Source: Eudorina sp. 2006-703-Eu-15 (taxonomy: Eukaryota > Chlorophyta > Chlorophyceae > Chlamydomonadales > Volvocaceae). From it: a stretch of DNA of 64,000 bases. Position numbers and translations under genes: made by a program. Where the stretch lies: the NCBI GenBank assembly GCA_003117195.1, contig BDSI01000083.1, forward strand, positions 262,998 to 326,997, given 5' to 3'. Positions 54,476 to 64,000 of the stretch are shown one piece after another; the first letter of the stretch is position 1, and every line of letters starts with the position of its first letter. The notes beneath the pieces were generated by a model that was given only the letters and a program-made list of their open reading frames with translations, was not told the DNA's origin and made no database searches.

Positions 54476-57374
54476 TGGGGCCGCCGCGCCGCGCCTTGTG
54501 ACGGGGGGGCTGGGGGCGGGACAGGGCGGATCTCTGAGGGGTGGGAGAGGCGGGCGACGGGCCAGGCTTTTGATTTGGATCGGCCAAGATGTGAAATACA
54601 GAAATGAAATATTCTGATTGGAGGTATTGCAAGTACCAAGCGCATTTAATTGGATGAGAGCAAGGCATTACATGTTCGGCGTGTACAGACCTTGATTTTA
54701 TGTGGGCCTGGCTGCCATTCGGGATCGATCTGGATCTTGGATCCAGATCCAGGTTCAGATACCCGGAAGGTTGAGAGATGTCGGGCGGTCGTGTCGGATT
54801 CAGAGGGTGGAGGGGTGTGCGGCGCGCTGGGCCCCGGGACGGCCCTCGAGGGCGTGAGAGGCGGCGTCCGGTGCCTGCACTGGGGTTTCCGTTCGCGCCA
54901 CTCGCCGTTCTCAAATGGAAAGGAGCATTGCAGTGTGGCGTGGAGTGGAGTGGAGTTGAAATTGAGGGGCCGTGAGGTTGATGCTGGAGCAGGCGCGAAG
55001 CGGGAGCTGCGCTGCGGGTTGGAGCCGTGACCCGCCAACGCGGGCGGTTTGCTGCGTCGGCGGGGCGCGCAACCCGCCATCAGCGCCCCACCGGGCCCCG
55101 ACTTGTTGCCCGAGTCCAAGCGTTGGGCAGGCCCCGAGTTCTTGTCCGAGTCTGAGCGTTCGGAGGTCAGCCTGGAGGGCACATATATATCATACACGTC
55201 GTTGCCACGAGCTCGCAAACTGAGAGTGCAGAGGAGGGGGTGCCGAGCGGGCGGTACCCAGCGCGTCGGCGGCGAACCTGATTTCCGTATTTCATTCCCG
55301 GCGGCCGGTTCCCGGCGCTGGCCCCGTTCGTGTCACAGTGGTTTGAGGCGCAAGTACGAGCAAGTACGGAAACTGACCGTGTGCGTGGAATCTAAACTCC
55401 CAAAGGGGCGGTGTGAATGCTCCAGGGAACGCACGTGGTGGATGGGTGGGTGGTTGTGTGTGCGTCTCTCAGCCTTACTGGACGCGGTGTACTTTTTCTG
55501 ACCTGACTGACGCGGGCCTTGACGGCTGGAGCTGTCCCTGGAGGGGTGGGTGGGTGCTAGCAGTTCAAGAGGGGGAGGAAGGAGGCGTTACGAGGTTACG
55601 TTCCGAGGGGGCCCTTCGGCGACCCGAACCCGGGGAGGAGGCCGGAGAGGCGGTCCACGTTCGATGCGGGAGCGTCCCTGGGGTGGATGCCTTCTCCTTC
55701 CAGATATCGTTCTTTCATCATTTCGTCGTCATTTTTCCGTTCCTGTCCTGGATTCCGTTCTTGTTCTTATCTAAGACCAAAGACCTGCGACCCCAGTGGT
55801 GTCTCGGCCGCCGGGTACTGAGGTGACTTGAAAGGCTGTGGTCCACGTCGTCGGGTCGGGTCGCGTGTCGTGTTTTACCAACTATGTATCACTCGAGTGT
55901 GAATGTCGTACACTTAATAGTACGGCTCCGCTGTGTGGGACGACCCATTCGCTCTTCACTGCTTTTTGTTCCGCGTGCCGTACACTTCGTACATACAATG
56001 TACGGTGGTGGGCTGGTGGTACCCCGCACTCACTTCACTCCTCGGGTGGGACGCCGACCACCGCCTGGAGTCCGTCCCGTCCCTCCCGCCCCTTCATTTT
56101 CGGTACGGCATACGGCAGGGCGAAAATGCTGCCCGACCACCAGGGGCACGAACATACATGCAAAGGCGGAGGTCACGCGGTGTAACACGCTTGTAAGGCT
56201 GGCACGGGCCCTCTGGGCTCACCCGGAGCGTTTCTTGCACGACGGTACTACGACAGTACCACGACGGTACTACGACGGTAGGGACTAGGGGGATGCCAGC
56301 ACGTGTTGGTCACACACACTTAGTAGAGCAGCTTCCCGGGCTTTCGGGGAACTCCGCGGGGGAGCAGCGCGGGTCAGTTCTTGTCGGGTCGTATGAGACG
56401 GAACGTGTTGCCTGGCTAAGCTGACCGCCCAGTGGCCCAGGGCCCTGCGTGGAAGGCCTGCGTGTCCGCTGCCGTGCGCAGAGGTCCCGTCCGCCCCGCC
56501 GCCTGGCGCCATCAGCGCGGATTCAGCGACTCACCCCAAGTCCCCCACCCCAACCTCCCGCAGTTGTGCCCAAGCGCTTCATTTTCGAGAGCTAATGCCC
56601 AGCGGCCGCCTTGGGAGCGAGAAGGCCCACACCAAAAAGTTGACGCCGAGGCGATATGCGCGAATGGGGGAAGAGTTGAATGAATGAAGGTGCAAAACCG
56701 CCTGTCTCCGCGGAGCGTCGTTCGCGGGTCATGGCCCGAGTGGCGTCTGCGCGCGGCACGTCCCCTCCGTCCGTGTGGCGTCACAAATTATTGAGTTGAC
56801 ATTCCTTGGCCATTCTTACGACGGGCCCCCTTTTGATGGGCCTTTTTATTATTATTAAGGAATAAGGATGTTACAGCGGACCGGATGGGCCTAGACTTGT
56901 CGCAACAGGCAACACACACGCACGCCCCCCGAAATATTCCCCCGCACGACCAACGTCCTGGGGCCAGGAACCCCTAGGGTCCACCACGACATCCACCCTT
57001 CATACACCCCACATCCAGGCCCTCCCTTGCGATCAGCTGAGCGGTCGAACCCTTTAAGGAGGCCACCGCGCCGCCGTCAGTCGACCCCGATGGTGACGGC
57101 CCCGATGCACACCGCGACCCGCGGGTCAGACGACGTGTATCTGCTCCCATTGCAATGCTGTTCTGATCCTGCTCTGTTCCCAACCACGGCTCCAGTGCCG
57201 AGTCGCATTCCGGGAGAGGCCCAGGCCCCAGGGTCCGTCCAACCAGGACGCGACCTTGAGGGGGCGATGGCCGATGGGTCCTGCCCTCGCGCCACAGGGT
57301 GTAGACACGGTCGCATATATCCTTTGCGTGTTGACATCAGGATACATGTAGGATATACGATGGTTCGGCTGCCG
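54476..57374. other. Intergenic interval without supported genes
   Basis: Unique to low-complexity sequence rich in TGTACGG motifs. Contains a GGTACTACGAC tandem repeat at 56240-56282 and a GATGTTACAGCGGACC repeat copy at 56850-56882. Open frames here lack splice-consistent or family-like content. Confidence 0.45.
56850..56882 (+). repeat. Dispersed GATGTTACAGCGGACC repeat, copy 4
   Basis: TTATTATTATTAAGGAATAA then GGATGTTACAGCGGACC. Confidence 0.75.
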
Positions 57375-58040
57375 TCAGCGCCCGCCCGCTGCGCCGCCGG
57401 GGCCGTCGTCCGCCGGCGCCGGCACGGCCGCGTCGCCCGCGGCGCCGCCGCCATCCGCCGCCGCCGCCGACGCGAGGATGCTGCTCAGGATGCGGGTTGT
57501 GCGAGCGCTGAATCGACGCAGCCGGCCTCCCTCGTCGCGGCCCCAGGCGCCGCCCGCGCCGCGGCCTGAAGGCGCGTCCGGAGGGCGGGTCCCGTTTTGC
57601 TCGTCTCAAAACATGTGTCTCAAAAGTTGTGCAGCGTGTGCCCAAGGCAGGTGTGGGCGGGCGGGTTGAGCTGACATTGGAGCAGATACCGTAAGTCCCC
57701 CTCGGGGATGGGGTCCGTGTAACCCCGCCGCAGGCGGTCGTGTATGACCCACGGGTCGACTCTAGTACAACAGCGCAGCCGCGCAAACGCTCTTGCGTTC
57801 CAGGATTACGTAATCGTGAGTGGAGGGTTTCATGGTTACGGACGGTGTCAGAGCTCCGGCGCCGGGACACTGACCCATGGGTCATGGTCAGCATCCGGGT
57901 ATTGACCCGCAGCCCCATGTAGTGTACGGCACGCGCCGATCCAGGTTCCAGACCTGCCCAGGGTACGGCACGTCCCTCGGGGCCGTCCGCCAATCGCCAA
58001 CCGTCCACCACACGCGCCGCCACCGTGCGTTACCCCCCGC

Positions 58041-58111
<71 letters not shown>

Positions 58112-59047
58112 GGATGGGGTGGGGCCGAACCACCTTATTCTCGCGGTGGTCGAGGGACGCCTGCAGTGTGCACAGCCGGCAGGCTTGGAGATGGATGGCG
58201 ACTAAGGGGGGTGAGGGGTTGGGAGGGACCCAGGAAATTGACGTGGTGGGCAGTGAGGCAAGGGTGGGGGGGGCGGTGAAAAAGGAATGAGGGACAGGAC
58301 CGGGGAGGTCGCGAGTCAGGCTCGGCGTCGGGGCTGACCGGATCGTGGGCTTGAGGGCTGTGAATGTGGAGCTTCGGGTCCGATGGATGGGTGGGTGGAA
58401 TCCCCGAGCCTTGTAGGCGATGGCCGTCACGGGTCAGGTCAACGCGCTAGGGTTTTTGCTGGCCGGTGCTGCCGATAGGTTGCCAAAGCTCAGCCAGTGA
58501 GCCCTATCTGTCGTGAACCTGCCCCTCGGCGGCCTGCCGCGTCTGGGCAGGGCTCCTAGGATGGATAGCGTGGACGTGCTTGCCCCAGAACTGCCTCCAT
58601 GACAGCCACCGAGGGCCGGCCCTGAACCAGCCACCAGCGGGGTACGAGGCTGCTGGGAGATAGACTGCTTTAGAGCTAGGCGTACGACTCCCTGCTAAGA
58701 GCTGGATTACCGGCTCGGGCGTCGCCCAGTTTATGTGCCTGGCGGGAACCCCCATGAGGGGACACCCCAGGTGCTGCAAGGAAATGAGGGAGGGCGGCAA
58801 TCCACGAGGCAATGGCGCTGCACGGGGCCCAGCCGAAGACGAGACGGCATGGCTGAGGCCTTTTTTTCGTAGAGATACCGCGGTGCTTTCCAGGCCGTGC
58901 GAGTGCTCTAGGTCGAGCAAGGGGGGATGCGGCCCCTCACGCCCCTCTCCCTCCCCCGCAAAGGGAGGAGAGTGCTTCGGCGGTCTTTCCGTTAGGGCTG
59001 GGTTAGCAGCCCTTGGCCAGCGTCAGGCCCGGTCAGATATGTAACAA

Positions 59048-59103
<56 letters not shown>

Positions 59104-60677
59104 GCGCCGCCACCCAGAGGCCCTCACCGCTCGCCAGCAGCTTGAGCACTCCAGGGGAGAGCTGCGCCAGCGTGGTGGCGATGGCGCCCCCTCCTGAACC
59201 CCCGCCGCCGCCGCCGCCGCCGCCGCCGTCGCCGTCATCGTCATCGCCGGCCCGATGCCCCTCGTCGCTGCCGCCGCCGTCCCCGCCGCCGCCGCTGTTC
59301 CGCCGCCGCCGCCGCGTGCGGTCCCGCGGCGCCGACCGGTCCTCCGCGCCCCTCCCTGGAGCCTCCCCCGAACCCTCCAGCATCGCCGCCGCCGCCGCGT
59401 TCGGGTCTCCGCCCTGACGATCCCTGTACGGCGGTGAGCCCCTGCCGTACTCCTCTTCCTCCGGGATGGCATCTTCGTCGTCGTACAGCAGCCGTGGGGT
59501 CCCGCCGCTGCGGACACCTCGCCGCATGGGTGTCTGCAGCAGCTGCCCCAACCCCGACCGCGCCCGCTCCAGTAGCCGACCTCCGTGGCTGCCCCCCCCG
59601 CCGGAGGACGCCGCGGGTCGGGCCGCCGCCCAGGCGCCCCCGTCGTCACGGCCGCCGCCGCCGCCGTCGCCGTACTGCTGCTCACCGTACGGAACCTCGT
59701 CGTCGTACCCCTGGAGATGCTGATGACCATCACGATGCTGGTGGTGATGGTGATGGTGATGGTGATGTGCATCGTCGGCGTGGCCGCCCAGGTCAAAGTC
59801 CGACTCGCGGCGGGCGCGCCCGCGCCGCGCCGCCGACGTCACGGCCGCCACGGCCACCAGCGTGAGCACGCAACCGACGGCGCAGCCGCAGCCCAGCCCC
59901 GGCGCCCAGCCGGGGTCTGAGGCGCCCGGGAGCCATCGCAGGAGGTCTGCGTCGGAGGGAGGGGCCGGTGGGGCCGTGAAGCGAGGAGCGTGAGGCGGAT
60001 GGGATGAGGGCGGGTGGATGGATGGATGCGCGGTAGAGCGCCACACACACACACACACACAACAGACTGCTGCCGTCAGTCAGGTGACTGTCCCGTGCAA
60101 TAGCGTTTACGGCTTGTCGTACGCCTCTCACACAAACCTGCAGGTGCCAGCTGCTTACCGTGGCTCGACGCAGCTGCCGGGGGACTGGGCCGCGATGGGG
60201 TCGGGGGCGCGGCGACGGGCGCCGGCGACGGAGTCGCCGGCAGCTGCGGTGACGGCGGCGACTTTGCGGACATCGCCGCCGGCAGCCGCAGCCGCGACGG
60301 CGGCGAGGCCAGCGGCGGCGGCGGCGGCGGCGGCGGCGGGGGCGACGTCACCGTGATCCTCAGCGCGGGGCAGCTGTCCGGAGTTGCCGCAGATGCCAAG
60401 GACCTGTACGGCACACCGACACTGACGCCGCCGCTGACGCCGCTCGAGGGCGCCATCCCGGCGGCTCCAGCTGCAGCCAGCGACGGCGTGGGACAGACGA
60501 GCTCCGGCTGCGCCGCCGTAGCCGCCGCCGGCAGGTGCAGGTGCAGGTCGCGCTCCCACAGCTGCCACAGCCAGTGGCGCGCGAGCGACATAACGCAGCC
60601 CTCCACCGCCGCGCGCGTCCCTCCACCGCCCGGCGGCTGCGCGGGCTGCGGCGTTTGCTGCTGGGAGGGTAGGAAGC

Positions 60678-60710
<33 letters not shown>

Positions 60711-62943
60711 CGTACGAGGCGGAAGCGCCCTCTGCTGCTGCTGCGCCAGGCGCGTCTCGCCGCGTTGATGGCGGCGGTGGCGTCAGAGGCGGCGGTGATG
60801 GCGGCGGCGGAGGAGGAGGAGGTAGGATGGTGGCGGCCAGGTCGGTGGTGGTGGCATCCAAGGGGACGGTGAGGACGTAGCCCGCTGCGAGGGGCGTTAC
60901 CATTGGGCGGGAGAGCTTGACATTCGGTTGGCCACGCGCGCACTGAGCCGACTACTCCCGGCTGCCAGCGCAAAGATTCGATGCCCCATGGGGCGGACGA
61001 AGACATCGGTGCAAGCAGGCGAGAAGGGCGCGTCGTGCGATGAGGAGAGGAAGGTGCGGAGCTGGAGGCAGCTTTGCGCACTTTGCGGCGGCACTGTGAA
61101 GAGCGGCACTGTGAAGAGGACCCTGGCGCAGGCAGTCAAGGGTCTGGTTTCGGGGCAGTCGCCCAAGAGGATCGATGTCGTACCTGACGTGTCCGCCGTC
61201 GACACGAACACGGCGACGCGACCGTCGGGGAGCGGCACCTGCAGCGCCATCGTCAGGCGATAGTACGGCAACAACGACGGCGAATTCGACGACGGTGATG
61301 ATTGTACGACCTGTCCGCGGACGTGCGCATTGCCGGCGGCGGCAGCGGCGGCAGCGGCGGCAGTAGCCGCCCCATGGGTCTGTTTGGTACGACTCGCGGG
61401 ACCGCGAGTGGCTGTAGCTGTAGCTGTAGCATCAGGCGGCGCAGAAAACCCGGCGTAAGGGTCTGTGGCAAGAAGCCGCCGCCGGCCTATGGCACATAAA
61501 GGCGGCGCCGCCTTCGCCTTCGCCTTCGCCTTCGCCGCCGCCGGCTCCTTTGCCGCTGCTCCTGCTCCCGCTACTTCCGCTGCTACTGCTGAAGATGCCG
61601 CGTCGGGCGTTTCTCGAAGGGGCGTCAACCGCCCGGCACCGGCGCTGGCGCCGCCGCCGTCGCTGCTGCCTTCGACATCGTCAGGCCGTAGCAGCCCATT
61701 TGGGTCCACTTCGAGGAGTAAATAAAAGGGCAGGCTCAATGCCGCGGCGGCAACGGGGCCGCCGCTGCCGCCTCCGCTGCCGCCGCCAGCGACGCCGCTG
61801 CCGTCCGCGGCGCCGTCAGATCTCGCGGTGGCGTCCCTTCCCCCGGACGGCCCGTCGGCTCCGTCCCAACCGGGCAGCTCCAGAACCTGTCACGTCCGGG
61901 GATTTTAGAGGACAGCGCGTCAGCGCGCAGCAGGCTACAGGGGTGGCTACGGTCAGACCCGACGCTCGACCGCCGCGTCTCTCCGTCCGCTCTACCCCTA
62001 GGAGGAGGAGCCCACCCGCGTCACGACGACTTGGCCGCCGCAGCTCAGAGTGGCCTTCAGCGTCAGGGTCGCGACCCGTGGGTCAGTGGCGCCCGGCGCC
62101 GCGTGCTGCCCGTCTGCGGGTTCCCCGCTGAGGCGGTGGGCAGCGGCTGCGACGTCCGCGCCGCCGTGGGGCCCGCGGGGCGGCGGACGCATCACTCGGC
62201 CGCCTGCGCCGCCGCCGGCTGCAGCGCTGGCGCCACCCGGCTGGCCAGCCGCTGCTGCTGCCGCTGGTGGTGCGGCCGGGCCATCTGGATGGGGACGTGC
62301 CGATGATGGCTGACGGCGCGTTGCTCTATCCGCCCACGCGGCGGCCTGCCGTAGGTTGGGCTCCGTCCGCAGCAGCTGCCGCCCGAGCAGCACGTCCCTG
62401 CCCACATCCATGGATGGCCAAATCGAATAATTGCCGATGCGGCTAACTTTATCTGCGGACGGACCTGCGCTGACTGAGTTCACTCTTAAAAACAAAACAA
62501 GGTCCAACGGGATGCAGTAGGTTCGCTGGATTGCGATTTCGTTCGACGAGAGCGCTTGATCTCTGCGAACGCTGCTCTGCGAACGCTGCTCGGAGGCGGA
62601 AGTTCCCCCGCAAAGAAAGAGCCACTGAATGAACCAACATTCAACAATTATCGACACGAGCAGCCAATCATCTTCAAACGCTCTAAAGACGTAATATGGG
62701 AAGTTTGGGATGGCCACCTGGAAGATTGAGACCTCACCCGTGAAGCAGGAGGAGGTTGTTCACATCGATGCCCACGCCTCCATCGCGGCCCACGGCTGTG
62801 CCTATTGGCGGTCTCGTCACTGTATTGGTTGGCTGCTGGTGCTTCCCTGCAGCAGCGCTGATTTCTGCTGCCAACAGAAGTGCGCCGACGACGAGGAACG
62901 GCGCTGAAGCCCAGCCAGTTCTAGCCGTTAACCGAGCGCGCAT
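57375..62943 (-). CDS. Large type I membrane protein with His-rich cytoplasmic tail
   Basis: Six exons: 62943-62738, 62397-62016, 61886-61184, 60884-60159, 59946-59128, 57565-57375; 3027 nt, 1008 aa, every phase consistent. The signal peptide is APFLVVGALLLAAEISAAAG. The luminal or extracellular part (to about residue 680) alternates Ala/Gly/Pro-rich stretches with ordered beta-like segments (ATLTLKATLSCGGQVVVTR, SLPFYLLLEVDPNGLLR, YYRLTMALQVPLPDGRVAVF, GYVLTVPLDATTTDLAATIL, MSLARHWLWQLWERDLHLHL, CPALRITVTSP). One helix follows (LGCGCAVGCVLTLVAVAAVTSAA, given in two overlapping parts here only for position, residues about 690-712), then a basic stop-transfer, a run of nine His residues, acidic and Gly-rich segments and a C-terminal SARTTRILSSILASAAAA. 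No family recognised; a cell-surface or ER receptor-like protein is possible. Intron 5 contains a LINE copy and long (AC)n. Confidence 0.65.
58041..58109 (+). repeat. (AC)n microsatellite, 5' flank of a retroelement copy
   Basis: About 34 CA units, followed directly by the truncated ORF end of family A. Confidence 0.95.
58110..59049 (+). mobile_element. Divergent LINE-like family A copy with ORF end
   Basis: Starts right after (AC)n with 31 codons to a stop at 58203 (WDGVGPNHLILAVVEGRLQC ... DGD), homologous in protein sequence to 24790-24904. The 3' UTR resembles the other copies only near its end (GAGAGTGCTTCGGCGGTCTT, GTCAGATATGTAACAACCAC), then (AC)n. It is older or from a sister subfamily. 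Antisense to the membrane-protein gene, in its intron 5. Confidence 0.65.
59050..59104 (+). repeat. (AC)n microsatellite, retroelement 3' tail
   Basis: CA repeats with two CAAACA interruptions, ending 24 bp before the exon boundary at 59128. Confidence 0.95.
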
Positions 62944-63524
62944 CCTATTTCAGAATAGATGCCAGAATACATTCTGCTGGATCGACGTCCGAGCGCAAAG
63001 TTTTCAGTTGAACAAAAGCATGTTGTACGGCGCAGGTTCAAATTTGGCGCGAGAGATCATTTACGGCATTACGGACGGCGCTCCCGTGCGAAGCTTAGTA
63101 ACGAGTTGCACCACACCCATTACTTGCATCCGCTGATGCCTGCGAAACCCGCGGGTCGTCTGCGGCAGGTTTTGCATCCACCATACCACCAACCCTCACC
63201 AATGTGAACCCCGTCATACGTGCCAACCTTCGGCACGTGCTCCCCATCTCTCCTGCTCCCCGTCTCTCCTACTCCCCCGCTGTCGCTTTGCGTGCCTGCT
63301 GCAGTGTTCGACGGCCAAGGAAAACACGCGCACGCACGTGTGGGCCGGACCATGCTTTGCGCCTGACTTGTAGCGACCTTCTTCGTGTGCTACAGCCATA
63401 ATCCGGGGCCTGAAGTGTTCACGGCCTGAAGGGGCCCCTTCGGATACACGGCGAAAGCTTGATTTGCCGAGACCTTAACTTGGAAGAAGATAGACTGACG
63501 GCGGAATCGCGGTCATCCACCTGC
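62944..63524. other. Spacer between the membrane-protein gene and PEX12
   Basis: Unique moderate-GC sequence holding the presumed promoter of the membrane-protein gene and the PEX12 3' flank. No gene recognised. Confidence 0.4.
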
Positions 63525-63678
63525 CTAGGCTGCCTCGTACAATTTCCGAATGTGGTCAAGGCTGGCCGGCAGGAGCGAAACAGGACAATGTCCATTCTCC
63601 AAGACGAAGTTGAAGGCGCAGGGGTAGCAGAACACGTATCCCGACGTGGCGATGGCTGCGGGGTTTGTTGTGCGTTTC
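63525..63678 (-). CDS. PEX12: Peroxin-12 (PEX12), C-terminal exon only
   Basis: Minus-strand exon after CTGCAG|, ending in TAG at 63525. It reads KRTTNPAAIATSGYVFCYPC, then AFNFVLENGHCPVSLLPASL and DHIRKLYEAA. This is the C-terminal end of the PEX12 RING-like domain (CRK.R.N...ATSGYVFCY.C.F......CP......I.KLY). PEX12 is part of the peroxisomal membrane ubiquitin-ligase complex with PEX2 and PEX10 that recycles the import receptor PEX5. The remaining exons lie to the right, outside the window. A tRNA gene on the same strand stands 146 bp upstream, so it is either in a PEX12 intron or the upstream exon lies beyond the window. Confidence 0.85.
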
Positions 63679-63823
63679 CTGCAGTCGGCGCCATGCCGTT
63701 CAGGGAAAATGCACAGATGTCACAAGTACTTGGAATTTGTGGTGGGTTTATGGGTTTAGGGTGACCGTCATCAGTCAACAGAACACAGTCACCAAGTGAA
63801 AAGTCAAAAGTACGGCCTCCACA

Positions 63824-63921
63824 TTCTAGTCAGTCCCCTTAACCACTCGGGCACGACTGCCGTTAGGCAGATAGAATCGCAGTCGACAGGATTCGAACCT
63901 GTGCAGGCAAGCCTAACTGAT
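63824..63921 (-). tRNA. Circularly permuted tRNA-Ser (anticodon AGA)
   Basis: On the minus strand the 3' half comes first (63921-63878: position 38 to discriminator G73), then a 17-nt spacer (63877-63861), then the 5' half (63860-63824: positions 1-37). Joined 5'-to-3' half, all arms pair: acceptor GCAGTCG/CGACTGC (7/7), D stem CCC/GGG with GAGTGGTTAA loop, anticodon stem ACTGA/TCAGT (5/5) around loop CTAGAA+A (AGA), long variable arm AGGC/GCCT as in Ser tRNAs, T arm ACAGG-TTCGAAT-CCTGT. G73 is the serine discriminator. Leader CGGCCTC (63937-63931) pairs perfectly with trailer GAGGCCG (63819-63813), forming the helix expected beside the splice points at 37/38. TTATATATT lies at 63961-63969 upstream; TTTT follows at 63804-63807. 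Maturation would need splicing-endonuclease cleavage, ligation to a circle, then RNase P and Z. Confidence 0.92.
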
Positions 63922-63960
63922 TTCGTAGGCGAGGCCGATGATATCCTCGTAAAGGTTTAC

Positions 63961-63969
63961 AATATATAA
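63961..63969 (-). promoter_or_regulatory. TATA-like element upstream of the permuted tRNA
   Basis: TTATATATT on the minus strand, about 40 nt upstream of the 3' half. In permuted genes the A and B boxes are in reversed order, and upstream TATA-like elements have been reported; its role here is inference. Confidence 0.5.
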
Positions 63970-64000
63970 CTGCACGCACCTGCACAATGGGCAGTCCGCT

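Overview
This is nuclear DNA from a eukaryote, most likely a GC-rich green alga or a close relative. The evidence is densely intron-bearing genes with GT-AG splice sites (plus one GC-AG), an EF-like (EFL) elongation factor instead of canonical EF-1alpha, a plant-type MCTP with a PRT_C tail, peroxins PEX11 and PEX12, TTTAGGG-like motifs, and a circularly permuted tRNA gene, a class known from red and green microalgae and nucleomorphs. No species is claimed. Exon boundaries were read by eye from splice signals. For the gene models marked complete, every splice phase closes and the total length is a multiple of three.

Layout. 0.8-2.2 kb: part of a SEN1/senataxin-like helicase gene (minus), running off the left edge. 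3.0-3.5 kb: small four-helix membrane protein (minus). 4.8-6.2 kb: weak coding signal. 8.4-10.2 kb: secreted 230-aa protein (plus). 10.2-14.9 kb: mostly repeats. 15.0-32.3 kb: a 17-exon MCTP gene (minus) whose 6.9-kb intron 7 holds a nest of retroelements, including an intact Penelope-like reverse transcriptase ORF. 33.0-35.6 kb: cis-prenyltransferase (minus) with a long C-terminal extension. 36.3-38.5 kb: PEX11 (minus). 38.8-40.4 kb: unknown 188-aa protein (minus). 40.5-44.5 kb: large low-complexity unknown protein (minus). 45.8-46.7 kb: two small membrane-protein candidates (plus). 47.8-49.9 kb: EFL (plus). 50.4-52.5 kb: archease (minus), head to head with a PRXL2-type thioredoxin-fold gene at 53.0-54.5 kb (plus). 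57.4-62.9 kb: a 1008-aa type I membrane protein (minus). 63.5 kb to the end: the last exon of PEX12 and a permuted tRNA-Ser(AGA), both minus.

Repeats dominate between genes. Four or more families of truncated retroelement copies are flanked on both sides by (AC)n and always lie with AC on their sense strand, suggesting (AC)n-directed insertion. A separate repeat occupies the 3' ends of at least five introns in three genes, like an introner. Short dispersed motifs (palindrome GACCCRYGGGTC; GATGTTACAGCGGACC; GTACGGCA) recur across the window.

Functional links are modest. PEX11 and PEX12 are both peroxisome biogenesis factors. Archease, a cofactor of RtcB-type RNA ligase, shares the window with a tRNA gene whose maturation should need endonuclease cleavage and ligation. 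MCTP and cis-prenyltransferase both act at the ER.
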